Shown: piece after piece, positions 53,374 to 62,617 of the stretch
Layout of the letters: every line of letters begins with the position of its first letter
Numbering within the stretch: position 1 is the stretch's first letter
Assembly (NCBI GenBank): GCA_024809215.1
Contig: JANUBW010000007.1
Coordinates: forward strand, 310,001 to 374,000
DNA length: 64,000 nt
Source: Niastella sp. OAS944
Lineage (GTDB): Bacteria > Bacteroidota > Bacteroidia > Chitinophagales > Chitinophagaceae
Reading direction: 5' to 3'
Notes under the pieces: model-generated
Told to the model about the DNA's origin: nothing
Database searches by the model: none
The model's input: only the letters and a program-made list of their open reading frames with translations
Program-made: the position numbers and the translations under genes

Positions 53374-53487
53374 CATCCTGGGGTCATCTTAGGGTCATCC
53401 TGGGGTTATCCTGGGGTCATCTTAGGGTTTGAACCCCAGGATGAGCCTAAGAACACCCTAAGAATACCCTAGGAACACCCTAAGATG
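53374..53487. repeat. Five direct plus five inverted 11-bp units
   Basis: Units of the form CATCyTrGGGT occupy 53374-53428 (five, head to tail), then a TTGA spacer (53429-53432), then five units in reverse complement (53433-53487, ACCCyArGATG-like). The whole can fold as a long imperfect hairpin. It lies about 100 bases upstream of the tetR promoter. Confidence 0.88.
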
Positions 53488-53586
53488 CTAGGTAGCACAA
53501 ACATGGCACATACCAGGCTTAGGCGTTTCAAAAACAAAAGAAATGGGGATTGAAAGAAAAATTTTCAGGAAAATGTGGGTGAATTC

Positions 53587-53616
53587 TTGGTTACTTAACA
53601 GTGTTAAGTATATTTG
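53587..53616 (+). promoter_or_regulatory. Promoter of tetR
   Basis: TTG (53587-53589), 19-base spacer, TATATTTG (53609-53616), an exact Bacteroidota consensus. The operator palindrome fills the spacer. Confidence 0.8.
53593..53609. promoter_or_regulatory. TetR operator in the tetR promoter
   Basis: ACTTAACA-G-TGTTAAGT, 8-base perfect arms around one base. It lies between the -33 and -7 elements, so binding would block RNA polymerase: auto-repression. The same sequence recurs before tolC at 54291. Confidence 0.8.
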
Positions 53617-53635
53617 TGTCGTTAATAAAATTATT

Positions 53636-54268
53636 ATGGGCATTTCGGAAAGAAAAGAGAAACAAAAGCTGGAGATAAGAAAAGCGATACTCGACGCTTC
53701 CATGAAACTGTTTGTGGAACAGGGTTATGAAAATGTTTCAATCCGTAAAATTGCCGATCTTATAGAATACAGTCCCACAACCGTTTACCTCTATTTTAAG
53801 GATAAGAATGAGATCCTGTTTCAACTGCATGAAATAGGATTTCAGAAAATGGCTGAATATAATGCTGAACTGTGGACAATAAAGAACCCGCTTGTTCGTC
53901 TGCACAAAATGGGGGAGTTCTATATGAAGTTTGGCCTGGAAAACCCGGCCTTTTATGACCTGATGTTCATTTTAAATGCCCCCATGGAAGCGTTGCAGGT
54001 GGTTGAAAAATGTGAATGGAAAAGCGGCGACCAGGCGCTTGGTAAATTGAAAGAAACAATTCAGGAGTGTATGGACAAGAACCTGATAGAAAAAGGCGAT
54101 GTAGATGGTATCTCAATGGCTTTCTGGAGTTTAGTGCATGGTATGGTGTCACTGGCAATACGCAACCGGTTCGATAAACTCGTTACAGCCGATCAAATGG
54201 TGCCAACGATGACCAAAGGATTAACCTGGTTGATGAATGTAGTAGATACATCGGGCAATAAAACCTGA
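53636..54268 (+). CDS. TetR/AcrR-family transcriptional repressor
   Basis: 210 residues. The N-terminal helix-turn-helix (about 10-57: RKAILDASMKLFVEQGYENV, SIRKIADLIEYSPTTVYLYF) is typical of TetR; the C-terminal part (about 60-205) is an all-helical ligand pocket. It likely senses a compound exported by the downstream pump. Start is the ATG at 53636, 20 bases after the -7 box; a longer frame upstream would run through the promoter. Its own operator and that of tolC share one palindrome. A terminator overlaps its stop. Confidence 0.92.
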   Translation: MGISERKEKQKLEIRKAILDASMKLFVEQGYENVSIRKIADLIEYSPTTVYLYFKDKNEILFQLHEIGFQKMAEYNAELWTIKNPLVRLHKMGEFYMKFGLENPAFYDLMFILNAPMEALQVVEKCEWKSGDQALGKLKETIQECMDKNLIEKGDVDGISMAFWSLVHGMVSLAIRNRFDKLVTADQMVPTMTKGLTWLMNVVDTSGNKT

Positions 54269-54282
54269 GGAGGTTTTTTTTT
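54261..54282 (+). terminator. Terminator overlapping the tetR stop
   Basis: AAACCT / AGGTTT stem with a GAGG loop, then a T-run; the stop codon TGA (54266-54268) is inside the hairpin. It separates tetR from the pump operon. Confidence 0.8.
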
Positions 54283-54290
54283 GCCTTTTT

Positions 54291-54307
54291 ACTTAACACT
54301 GTTAATA
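54291..54307. promoter_or_regulatory. TetR operator in front of the efflux operon
   Basis: ACTTAACA-C-TGTTAATA repeats the tetR operator with 15 of 17 bases matching its arms. The following AATATTTA aligns with the -7 box of tetR but matches the consensus only partly, so this promoter may be weaker. Confidence 0.75.
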
Positions 54308-54339
54308 ATATTTACATTATAAAATAAAGAGATCGACTT

Positions 54340-55695
54340 ATGAAACAAAGTCTATCAGTCCTCCTTTTGGGGATTGCAGGGAGCCTTTTTGCCTGTTCGG
54401 CCGCTGCACAAACAACCTTAGATGCCTACATAAAGAAGGGGCTCGATGGCAACCTGGCCCTGCATCAAAAAAGCTTCGACAGGCAAAAGGCCGAGCTGGA
54501 CCTTAAACGGGCAAAAACCTTGTTCTACCCTCAGGCAAGTTTGAATTCGCAATACACCCTGGCCATGGGTGGCAGAACGCAGGACATTCCCATTGGCGAC
54601 CTGCTGAACAATGTATACTCCACCCTTAATCAGTTAACCGGACAAAGCAAGTTCCCGCAGGTAAATAATCAAAGCATCCAGTTCCTGCCAAACGACTTTC
54701 ACGACACAAGGGTTGAAGTAGTGATGCCGGTTGTGAATACCGACCTGTATTATAACCGGGCCATTAAAAAAGAATTGATCAATACCCAACAGGCCGATAT
54801 TGATATTTACAAACGCGAGCTGGTTAAGAATATAAAAGAAGCCTATTATCAATATCTGCAGGCCGGTAAAGCAGTTGAGATCTATAATAATGCGCTTGCG
54901 CTTGCCAGTGAGAATTTGCGGGTAAGTGAAAAAATGGTGCAAAATGGTACGGCAACCAGGGAATCGGTAATGCGTGCAAAAGCGCAGGTGAGCCAGGTAA
55001 AAGCCTCAGTAATAGCTGCCGCCAACCAGCAACACAATGCTGCCGCCTACTTTAATTGTTTGTTGAACCAAACACTCGATGCGCCTATTACTACAGACTC
55101 CACCATTCTTGAAAAGGTAAATACAAATGCAACGGCAACTGTAGAAATGCCTGCCCGGCGCGAAGAACTGACCAAACTGCAAAGCGCACAAAAAGTAGTG
55201 GGCACCAGTATTAAAATGAACAGGAGTTACCTTATTCCAAAACTCAATGCTTTTTACAATATCGGTTTTCAGGGTTTTGGTTTTCGCTTTAACAGCGATC
55301 AGTTTTATCAGTTAGGCGGACTGCAATTTAAATGGGACCTGTTCAAAGCAAACGATAATAAATACAAAGTACAGCAATCGCAAATAGAATTGGATGCGTT
55401 GAACACACAATACAAAGATGTAGAACAGCAATTGACCTTACAGGTACATACCACGGCTAATAATTATCGCTCGGCAGTACAAACCCTGCAAGCCAGGGTT
55501 GATGAAGTACAAAGCGCGCAGGAAACCTATCGCTTTGCCGAAAGACGCTACCGCGAAGGGCAGGCCTTGCAAATAGAATTGATAGATGCCCGCACACAGC
55601 TAACCAATGCCCAGTTGAATTATTCGCTGGCACAACTGGCCGTGTTGACCCGTGAGGCTGAACTGGAACGTGTAACAGCTAAATACAATTTCTGA
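54340..55695 (+). CDS. TolC-family outer-membrane efflux protein
   Basis: 451 residues. Signal peptide (LLLGIAGSLFACSAAAQ), then two outer-membrane efflux (OEP) repeats of long helices with short strands: LKRAKTLFYPQASLNSQY, VEIYNNALALASENLRVSEK, and RFAERRYREGQALQIELIDA near the C-terminus, the typical position of the second repeat. Trimers form the exit duct of tripartite pumps. First gene of the efflux operon, 46 bases before the adaptor gene. Confidence 0.92.
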   Translation: MKQSLSVLLLGIAGSLFACSAAAQTTLDAYIKKGLDGNLALHQKSFDRQKAELDLKRAKTLFYPQASLNSQYTLAMGGRTQDIPIGDLLNNVYSTLNQLTGQSKFPQVNNQSIQFLPNDFHDTRVEVVMPVVNTDLYYNRAIKKELINTQQADIDIYKRELVKNIKEAYYQYLQAGKAVEIYNNALALASENLRVSEKMVQNGTATRESVMRAKAQVSQVKASVIAAANQQHNAAAYFNCLLNQTLDAPITTDSTILEKVNTNATATVEMPARREELTKLQSAQKVVGTSIKMNRSYLIPKLNAFYNIGFQGFGFRFNSDQFYQLGGLQFKWDLFKANDNKYKVQQSQIELDALNTQYKDVEQQLTLQVHTTANNYRSAVQTLQARVDEVQSAQETYRFAERRYREGQALQIELIDARTQLTNAQLNYSLAQLAVLTREAELERVTAKYNF

Positions 55696-55741
55696 ACCCC
55701 TTACTAAAACTCTTGTTCATCAACAATAAAGTCTTTTTAAA

Positions 55742-56788
55742 ATGAAACATCTACTCTTTCCTTTACTATTAGCAGCAGCCCCTGTTATAATAACCAGTTG
55801 CAATGGCCATTCACAAGCCGCCAGTACTATCGACGATGCTATTGCTGTAAAACAGCAACCCATTACCACCATGCAATATGCACCGGTGCTGAAGTACTCA
55901 GGTTCTATGGCTTCTACCGCCGAGGCACGGTTATCGTTCAAGATCGGTAGTATTATTTCAAGAATATATGTTAAGGAAGGCGATCATATAGTGAAAGGGC
56001 AATTGCTGGCCACCCTCGATCTTACCGAGATCAACGCCCAGGTACAACAGGCTTCGCAAAGTGTTGAAAAAGGCCAGCGCGATTTAACCCGTGCAAAGAA
56101 CCTGTATAACGATACCGTAGCAACGCTTGAGCAGGTGCAGAATGCAGGGACCCAATTACAGGTTGCAGAAGAAGGACTGCGCATTGCCCGCTTTAATCAA
56201 CAGTATGCACAAATACGCGCCACAGAAAGTGGTACTATTCTTAAAAAATTAATGAATGAAGGCGAAATGGCAAGTGCAGGTTCACCGGTATTTATGTTTA
56301 ACGGTACAGCCGGCAACGATTGGGTTATACGCTTTGGCGTATCTGATAAAGACTGGGCAGTGTTAAAGAAAGGTGATAAAGCTTCGGTTGAAATAGATGC
56401 TTATCCTAATAAAACATTTGCCGGTATTATTACCGAAATAGCACAGGGCGCCGATGTGGCCAGTGGAACTTATGAAATAGAAGTAAAAGTATTACCCGCC
56501 GGGGCGCGTTTTGCGGCCGGACTGTTCGCCACCGTTCGGTTACAACCCGCGGGCCAACAAACAGTGACCATGGTGCCGGTAGAAGCGTTAACAGAAGCCA
56601 ATGATAAAACCGGTTATATATATACTGTAAATGCCGATGGAAAAACAGTTACAAAAAACAAGGTCACAATAGCTTTTCTTGAAAATAATAAAGCCGCCAT
56701 TATTAGCGGGCTCAATAACGTTCGTGAAGTAATAACCGAAGGCGTAGGTTACTTAACCGATAAATCAACCGTGAAAGTGATTAAATAA
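55742..56788 (+). CDS. RND efflux periplasmic adaptor (membrane fusion) lipoprotein
   Basis: 348 residues. Lipobox at IITSC anchors it. Lipoyl-like hairpin halves (GSIISRIYVKEGDHIVKGQ and ESGTILKKLMNEGEMASAGS) flank a helical hairpin (about 95-150); a beta-barrel domain (VSDKDWAVLKKGDKASVEID) and a membrane-proximal domain follow. It links the RND pump to TolC. ATG start. Eight bases after its stop begins a short frame described separately. Confidence 0.92.
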   Translation: MKHLLFPLLLAAAPVIITSCNGHSQAASTIDDAIAVKQQPITTMQYAPVLKYSGSMASTAEARLSFKIGSIISRIYVKEGDHIVKGQLLATLDLTEINAQVQQASQSVEKGQRDLTRAKNLYNDTVATLEQVQNAGTQLQVAEEGLRIARFNQQYAQIRATESGTILKKLMNEGEMASAGSPVFMFNGTAGNDWVIRFGVSDKDWAVLKKGDKASVEIDAYPNKTFAGIITEIAQGADVASGTYEIEVKVLPAGARFAAGLFATVRLQPAGQQTVTMVPVEALTEANDKTGYIYTVNADGKTVTKNKVTIAFLENNKAAIISGLNNVREVITEGVGYLTDKSTVKVIK

Positions 56789-56795
56789 CAAAACA

Positions 56796-56903
56796 ATGAA
56801 AGGGAATACTACAATAAGTGAAGAGCTGTTGACCGTGCTATCGCAATGGTACCAACAAACAGTACAACGATATCAGTTCATCTTTTTATCTCCCGAGCAT
56901 TAA
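56796..56903 (+). CDS. Possible small protein (35 residues) between adaptor and pump genes
   Basis: ATG at 56796, stop at 56901-56903, product beginning MKGNTTISEELLTVLSQWYQ. It is polar with an aromatic centre and no membrane helix, so it does not resemble AcrZ-like pump subunits. It fills an otherwise unexplained 147-base gap in a tight operon. It could be a real micro-protein or a leader peptide that couples translation to the pump gene. Not recognised. Confidence 0.35.
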   Translation: MKGNTTISEELLTVLSQWYQQTVQRYQFIFLSPEH

Positions 56904-56935
56904 TAAAACTTGTTACAAATTCAAACCAGGCTGTT

Positions 56936-59900
56936 ATGAAAATAACTGACTTCTCAGTAAAAAATTATCAGTTCACACTCATTGTATTTGTGATGCTGAT
57001 AGCCATAGGGGTTAACTCGCTGTTGAACATGCCCCGGGGTGAAGACCCTGATTTTGCAGCGCCACAGTTTAGTGTGGTGGTGGTATACCCCGGTACCAGT
57101 CCGAAAGATATGGAAGAACTGGTGGTTGACCCCATTGAAAAAAGAATGAACGAGCTCGACGATATTAAGCGCGTTGTAAGCCGTATGGATGATGGCCTTG
57201 CTGTAGTGCGAATTGAGTTTAAATACGAAAGCGATCCCGATAAAAAGTACCAGGATGTGGTGCGCGAAATGGATGCGCTTAAAACAGAATTGCCGCAGGA
57301 TATATTGGATGTAGATATTTTAAAGTTCAGCCCTACCGATGTAAATATTTTACAAATAGCGCTGCTGAGCGAAACTACCCCTTATAAAGACCTGGAAGAA
57401 TGGAGCAAAAAGTTAAAAGAACGGCTTGAGAAAGTAAAGACCTTAAAGAACGTTGATAACTGGGCCTTTCCACAACAACAGGTACGGGTATCGCTGCAGT
57501 TGGAAAAACTGGCGCAGTATAATATTCCTTTAAACAAAGTACTGGGCGCCATTCAAAGCGAAAATGTAAATATACCCGGCGGTAGTATTGAAATGGGGGA
57601 GAAGAAGTTTAATATTAAAACCAGCGGTAATTATAAGAACCTCGATGAAATAAAAAATACCATCGTAAGCAATGCCAATGGAAAGCTGGTATATGTAAAA
57701 GATGTGGCCGATGTGAGTTTTAATTATGAAGAGCAAACTTATATAGGCAGGTTAAATGGAAAACGAGGTGTGTTTGTAACTGCCAGCCGTAAAATGGGCA
57801 CCAACATTTTTGATGTAGAAAAAGAAATGAAGCCCATACTGGAGCAATTTAAAAAAGAGCTTCCTAAAAGTATTGCTTACGAACAAAGCTTTGATAATGC
57901 GCACAGTGTTCGTACCCGCCTGGGTGGTTTTACCCGCGACTTTGCTATTGCTATCTTTCTGGTGTTGTTAACCCTGTTGCCATTGGGTTTGCGCGCATCT
58001 ATAGTAGTGATGGTATCTATACCCCTGTCGCTTGCCATTGGCTTGTTCCTGCTCGATATGTTTGGAATAACCATTAACCAGCTGAGCATAGTGGGTATGG
58101 TGGTGGCGTTAGGGCTGCTGGTTGATGATAGTATAGTGGTGGTTGAAAATATAGAACGTTATTTACGCATGGGCTATAGCCGGCGCGAGGCGGCCATGGA
58201 AGCCACCAAACAAATCGGTCTGGCGGTAATAGGTTGTACGGTCACGCTGATATTTGCCTTTTTACCACTGATGTTTTTGCCAGAAGGCGCGGGTGATTTT
58301 ATTCGGAGCTTACCGGCTGCAGTGGTTACAACCGTACTGGCGTCCCTGTTTGTATCGCTCACTATTGTTCCGTTCCTTTCGAGCCGCATCTTAAGCAACC
58401 ATGAAAATCCGGAAGGTAATTTCTTTTTACGCGGACTGAAGAAATTCATTGGCGGATCATATCGCCGGTTGTTGAATGTTGCTATTGCCCGTCCGGTTAC
58501 TACATTACTGGTAGCACTGGCCATATTTGCGGGTTCGGTGGCCCTGGTGCCGGTAGTGGGTTTTAGTGTGTTCCCCGCATCGGAAAAACCTATGTTCCTC
58601 ATAAATATTGAAACGCCATTGGGTACCAGTTTGCAGGCCACCAACCAGGTAGCGCAATACGTAGAGAAAGAGATCAGCAATATTCCCGACCTGAAGAACT
58701 ACGCTACCAATGTGGGCCGTGGTAACCCGCGTATATATTATAATGTGATACCACAAAACGAAGTGAGCAATTATGCGCAGTTGTTTGTGCAGTTGAAAGA
58801 AACGCCGCCCAGGGAAAAGATAAAGCTGATAGATCAGTTACGTGCCAAATTCAGGAACTATCCCAATGCAAAAATTGAAGTAAAAGATTTTGAGCAGGGA
58901 CCGCCGGTAGAAGCGCCCATAGCCATCAGGTTGTTTAGCGAAGACCTCGATACCTTGCGCAGTTTGGCCTTTAGGGTAGAGAATATTTTAAAGAAAACAC
59001 CCGGCACTATTTATGTAAATAATGAGCTTACTACGCTGAAGACAGACCTTCGGGTAAAAGTAAATAAAGAAAAGGCGGGCTTATTAGGGGTACCTGTTCA
59101 TGAAATAGATCGCACCATACGCATGTCGGTTACCGGCCTCAACATTGGAACTTTTAGAAAAGAGAATGGCGACGAGTACAATATTACGGTTACCATGCCG
59201 CGAACAGAACACCAAACCTTCGATGCCTTTAGTAAAGTATATGTAACCAGTGTAACCGGCGCTTCTATTCCATTGAACCAACTGGCCGATATTCGTTTTG
59301 AAACGTCGCCGGTTACAATAAAACACTACGAAAAGGATAGATATACGGTAACAACGGCATTTGTGCAAAGCGGTTATAATACCGGTAAGTTAACTGAGGG
59401 TATTTTAAAACAACTCGATACCATGCATTTCCCTGCCAACAGTCGTTATGTAGCTGCCGGTGAAGTAGAGGCCAGTCAGGAAAGTTTTGGCGGCCTGGGC
59501 ACCATTGTGCTGATAACTATATTCGGTATATTGGGGACGCTGATATTAGAGTTTAAAACTTTCCGCGGAACGCTTATCGTACTTTCAGTAATTCCGCTTG
59601 GGATAATCGGCGCCGTATTGATGTTACTGGCAACTAGTAATACGTTTTCGTTTGTTGCGGTAATTGGGTTAATAGCGTTAATTGGGATTGAAGTAAAAAA
59701 TTCTATTTTGCTGGTTGATTATACCGATCAGCTGCGAAAACAGGGCATGAGCCTCGATAAAGCAATACAGGAAGCTGGTGAAACACGCTTTGTGCCCATC
59801 ATTTTAACCACTTTAACAGCTATCGGCGGATTGCTGCCACTTGTAATGGAGAACAATCCATTGTACTCTCCACTTGCCCTGGTTATTATTGGGGGACTTA

Positions 59901-59971
59901 TTAGTAGTACCTTGCTGACGAGAATTGTGACGCCGGTGTTGTATAAGTTGTTGGCGCCTAAGATAGGTTGA
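56936..59971 (+). CDS. RND multidrug/efflux transporter inner-membrane subunit
   Basis: 1011 residues, the AcrB/MexF-like (HAE) size. Twelve helices in two halves; large periplasmic loops after helices 1 and 7. Visible: FVMLIAIGVNSLLNMPRGED, the TM4 aspartate pair in GLLVDDSIVVVENIERY near residue 390, and the second-half GLIALIGIEVKNSILLVDYT. It exports compounds using the proton gradient. Start at the ATG at 56936 (MKITDFSVKNYQFT); a longer frame upstream has no homologous sequence. It belongs with tolC and the adaptor under TetR control. Confidence 0.95.
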   Translation: MKITDFSVKNYQFTLIVFVMLIAIGVNSLLNMPRGEDPDFAAPQFSVVVVYPGTSPKDMEELVVDPIEKRMNELDDIKRVVSRMDDGLAVVRIEFKYESDPDKKYQDVVREMDALKTELPQDILDVDILKFSPTDVNILQIALLSETTPYKDLEEWSKKLKERLEKVKTLKNVDNWAFPQQQVRVSLQLEKLAQYNIPLNKVLGAIQSENVNIPGGSIEMGEKKFNIKTSGNYKNLDEIKNTIVSNANGKLVYVKDVADVSFNYEEQTYIGRLNGKRGVFVTASRKMGTNIFDVEKEMKPILEQFKKELPKSIAYEQSFDNAHSVRTRLGGFTRDFAIAIFLVLLTLLPLGLRASIVVMVSIPLSLAIGLFLLDMFGITINQLSIVGMVVALGLLVDDSIVVVENIERYLRMGYSRREAAMEATKQIGLAVIGCTVTLIFAFLPLMFLPEGAGDFIRSLPAAVVTTVLASLFVSLTIVPFLSSRILSNHENPEGNFFLRGLKKFIGGSYRRLLNVAIARPVTTLLVALAIFAGSVALVPVVGFSVFPASEKPMFLINIETPLGTSLQATNQVAQYVEKEISNIPDLKNYATNVGRGNPRIYYNVIPQNEVSNYAQLFVQLKETPPREKIKLIDQLRAKFRNYPNAKIEVKDFEQGPPVEAPIAIRLFSEDLDTLRSLAFRVENILKKTPGTIYVNNELTTLKTDLRVKVNKEKAGLLGVPVHEIDRTIRMSVTGLNIGTFRKENGDEYNITVTMPRTEHQTFDAFSKVYVTSVTGASIPLNQLADIRFETSPVTIKHYEKDRYTVTTAFVQSGYNTGKLTEGILKQLDTMHFPANSRYVAAGEVEASQESFGGLGTIVLITIFGILGTLILEFKTFRGTLIVLSVIPLGIIGAVLMLLATSNTFSFVAVIGLIALIGIEVKNSILLVDYTDQLRKQGMSLDKAIQEAGETRFVPIILTTLTAIGGLLPLVMENNPLYSPLALVIIGGLISSTLLTRIVTPVLYKLLAPKIG

Positions 59972-60071
59972 CAAGTTAACACGTTAACAGGTTGACAAGG
60001 ATTTCTGTGCGGCGGGCTGAGTAATAGCTGGCAGATTGCTTTTCAAGCGATAAACCAGGTTAAAAGAAAAC

Positions 60072-60095
60072 CCCTCCCCCTTCCGGGGGAGGGGC
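60072..60095. repeat. GC-rich stem-loop
   Basis: CCCCTCCCCC-TTCC-GGGGGAGGGG: a perfect 10-bp stem with a 4-base loop in the gap between the pump and the SDR gene. No T-run follows. It resembles dispersed extragenic palindromes. Confidence 0.75.
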
Positions 60096-60156
60096 AGGGG
60101 GAGGGAGCCTGTTACTTTAAACCAAAAAATAAACAATAATAAAGGAACTTAATTCT

Positions 60157-61101
60157 ATGAACATTCACACAATCTTTGGCGCCGGAGGCGCAGTTGCTGA
60201 TCAGTTATTACCCATATTATTAAACAATAAAGAAAAAGTGCGGTTGGTATCGCGCACCGCAAAACAAATAGCAGGTGTTGAATCGGTAGCTGCCGATGCA
60301 ACCGATTATAAGCAAACGCTGAATGCGATAAAAGGATCTTCGGTTGTGTACTTATTAATAGGCCTGCCCTACGACAGTCGAGTTTGGAAGGCGCAGTGGC
60401 CAGTGATAATGACCAATGTGATAAATGCCTGCAAAGAAACCGGCGCAAAACTTATCTTTTTCGATAACGTATATATGTACGGTAAAGTAAATGGCTGGAT
60501 GACGGAAGAAACGCCCTTTAACCCATGCAGTGCAAAAGGCGAAATAAGAGCCGGTATTGCCAGTCAATTATTACAGGAAACAAAAAGCGGTAACCTTCAA
60601 GCGCTGATAGCGCGTAGCGCCGACTTCTACGGACCAATTGGTTTTAAAACAAGTGTACCTAACCTGCTGGTGATACAAAACCTGTTGAAAGGGAAAAAAA
60701 GTCAATGGCTTGGCAGTGCCGACCAGCCACATTCTATTACCTATGTTCCGGATGCAGCAAAGGCACTATACCTGTTGGCTAACCGCACCGATGCATTTGG
60801 GCAAACATGGCACCTGCCAACGGCAAGTGACCTTATAACCGGCCGGCAATTTGTGAAACAGGCTGCGGCTATTGTGCAAAAGCCCGATGGTGTATCGGTT
60901 ATTCCTAACTGGATGCTGTCTATGGCAGGCCTGTTCGACCGCACCATGAAAGAGTTGAAAGAAATGAACTACCAGAACGAACATCCATACCTGTTCAGTT
61001 CCGAAAAATTCAATAAAGCGTTTGGGTTCACGCCAACTTCGTATGAGGAGGGGATAAAAGAAACGGTGGCCTGGGCGCTTGGAGAAGGAAGTAGGAAGTA
61101 G
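60157..61101 (+). CDS. NAD-dependent epimerase/dehydratase (atypical SDR)
   Basis: 314 residues. The N-terminal Rossmann motif reads IFGAGGAVADQLLPIL (GxxGxxx type), then VVYLLIGLPYDSRVW, FFDNVYMYG (tyrosine of the active site region) and SADFYGPIG. The C-terminal half resembles the substrate part of extended SDRs. The substrate is not known. ATG start. It follows the pump gene by 185 bases with a GC-rich palindrome between, so co-transcription is possible but not clear. Its last codons run into a repeat (GGAAGTAGGAAGTAG), suggesting that the natural C-terminus was altered by repeat insertion. Confidence 0.87.
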   Translation: MNIHTIFGAGGAVADQLLPILLNNKEKVRLVSRTAKQIAGVESVAADATDYKQTLNAIKGSSVVYLLIGLPYDSRVWKAQWPVIMTNVINACKETGAKLIFFDNVYMYGKVNGWMTEETPFNPCSAKGEIRAGIASQLLQETKSGNLQALIARSADFYGPIGFKTSVPNLLVIQNLLKGKKSQWLGSADQPHSITYVPDAAKALYLLANRTDAFGQTWHLPTASDLITGRQFVKQAAAIVQKPDGVSVIPNWMLSMAGLFDRTMKELKEMNYQNEHPYLFSSEKFNKAFGFTPTSYEEGIKETVAWALGEGSRK

Positions 61102-61201
61102 GAAGTAGGATGTACGATGTACGAAGTATGCAGTAAGAGTAAAGTAAACCGTTTATAATTATCGGACTATTCTTACTTCATACTTCTTACCTCTTACTTC
61201 A
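61084..61201. repeat. GAAGTAG-type repeat with inverted copy
   Basis: Left arm: repeated GAAGTAG / GATGTACG words from 61084. Right arm (61168-61201): TTCTTACTTCATACTTCTTA and so on, the inverted version. The region lies between two convergent genes and can fold back, so it may serve as a two-way transcription end. Confidence 0.7.
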
Positions 61202-61204
61202 GCA

Positions 61205-62371
61205 TTAGCTAACCATCGGATGCCGCTTATACTCCCGCGTTCTATCAAATAAATATCTGTAAGTAGTAAGTACGCGGCTTTGAAAGGTATCGCCGAGGCT
61301 GGCGGCAACATTCAGCATTTTAGGATTGAAATCGCCGATCCACTGCATTTCATATTCGGTATAGGGCGTTTGCCATTGAATTACTTTACCACTTTCAACG
61401 ATCATATACGCATCTAGGCCCTTGCCCTGAAATTCGGGTACAATACCAAATACCAGACCCGTGCATTTTTTACAGGGCTTGGTCATTTTGATCCACAGGA
61501 ATTTCAGTTTATGAAAAAGACTGAACTGCCCGTTCAGGTGTTTGAACCATTGGTTAAGGTCGGGCAGGTTAATGAACATGGCTATGGGTTGTTCATTATG
61601 ATAGGTGAACCAAATGATACGGTCATCCATCACGGGCTTCATTTTTTTGAACATCAGCATCACCTGGTCTTTCTTCAATTCTTTTAAACCGCCATGGCCC
61701 GCCCAGGCTTTATTATATACATAGGCAAAGTCGGTGGCAAACTTCTCCAGCCTGTTCTTGTCTATGCGAATACATTTATAGCTGGGGTTGGTGGCATAAA
61801 CAGCATGCCGTTCGTGCAGTTTATCGCTGAGCTTTTTCTTGGGATTAATGCCCAGGCAGATCTGGTTAAAGAAAGTGCGGAACCCATACGTTTCAAAAAG
61901 TTGGCGATAGTAGGGCGGGTTATAGTTCATGCAGTACAGCGGTTCCTGAAAGCCTTCGGTTACCAGTCCCCACCAGCGATCGCGTTCTCCAAAATTAATA
62001 GGACCATCCATGGCTTCAACGCCGCGTTGTATAAGCCAGTGTTTGGCAACATCGAAAAGCATATCGGCGGCTGACTGATCTTTAATACAGTCGAAGAAAC
62101 CAATACCGCCAACGGGAAATTCATCGCCTTTGTTCTTATATTTTTTATTGGTAAAGGCGGCAATACGGCCTATGAGGTTTCCTTCGGAGTTATATAATAC
62201 CCAACGTGTACATTCGCCAAAGCGGAAGGTCTTATTCTTTTCGGCACTGAACACTTCTTCTACATCTTTATCGAGGGGACGAATGTAGTTTGGGTTCGAC
62301 CGGTTTAATTCAACATTGGCCCTGATGAAATCTTTGGCCAATACAGGTGTGGTAACTTCAGTTAATTGCAT
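61205..62371 (-). CDS. GNAT-like acyltransferase domain protein
   Basis: 388 residues, conserved-looking. FGIVPEFQGKGLDAYMI near residue 310 resembles the acetyl-CoA-binding QGxG loop of GNAT enzymes; DGPINFGERDRWWGLVTEGF and PPYYRQLFETYGF are blocks I associate with an uncharacterised Bacteroidota family. A CxxC pair (KPCKKCTG) is present. Of three ATGs, I choose the one at 62371 because a near-consensus box (TACTTTG, about 62405-62411) lies just upstream of the others. Substrate unknown. Confidence 0.7.
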   Translation of the reverse strand: MQLTEVTTPVLAKDFIRANVELNRSNPNYIRPLDKDVEEVFSAEKNKTFRFGECTRWVLYNSEGNLIGRIAAFTNKKYKNKGDEFPVGGIGFFDCIKDQSAADMLFDVAKHWLIQRGVEAMDGPINFGERDRWWGLVTEGFQEPLYCMNYNPPYYRQLFETYGFRTFFNQICLGINPKKKLSDKLHERHAVYATNPSYKCIRIDKNRLEKFATDFAYVYNKAWAGHGGLKELKKDQVMLMFKKMKPVMDDRIIWFTYHNEQPIAMFINLPDLNQWFKHLNGQFSLFHKLKFLWIKMTKPCKKCTGLVFGIVPEFQGKGLDAYMIVESGKVIQWQTPYTEYEMQWIGDFNPKMLNVAASLGDTFQSRVLTTYRYLFDRTREYKRHPMVS

Positions 62372-62617
62372 GTTCGGATATAAGGATGCCGCGTACTCCA
62401 TATTCAAAGTACAAATAAAACGAAAAAGCATTAGAAATTGGTTCCCAGCATCCTGTTGCCTTAAACATATTAATAATACTATGTCGGGTTATATTATATA
62501 AAAGTGTAACTTATGCCTGTTGTCCGTAAACCAGTGACCGGGATTTGGAATGCAATACCTCAAAACCGGTTTTTGCCACGTCTGGCCGTAGTTTCGAAAA
62601 AATCTATTGCTATTAAA

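Noticed and set aside
53021..53487. CRISPR array
   Set aside because: The repeats are adjacent (98-bp period, or 11-bp units head to tail) without unique spacers, and there are no cas genes.
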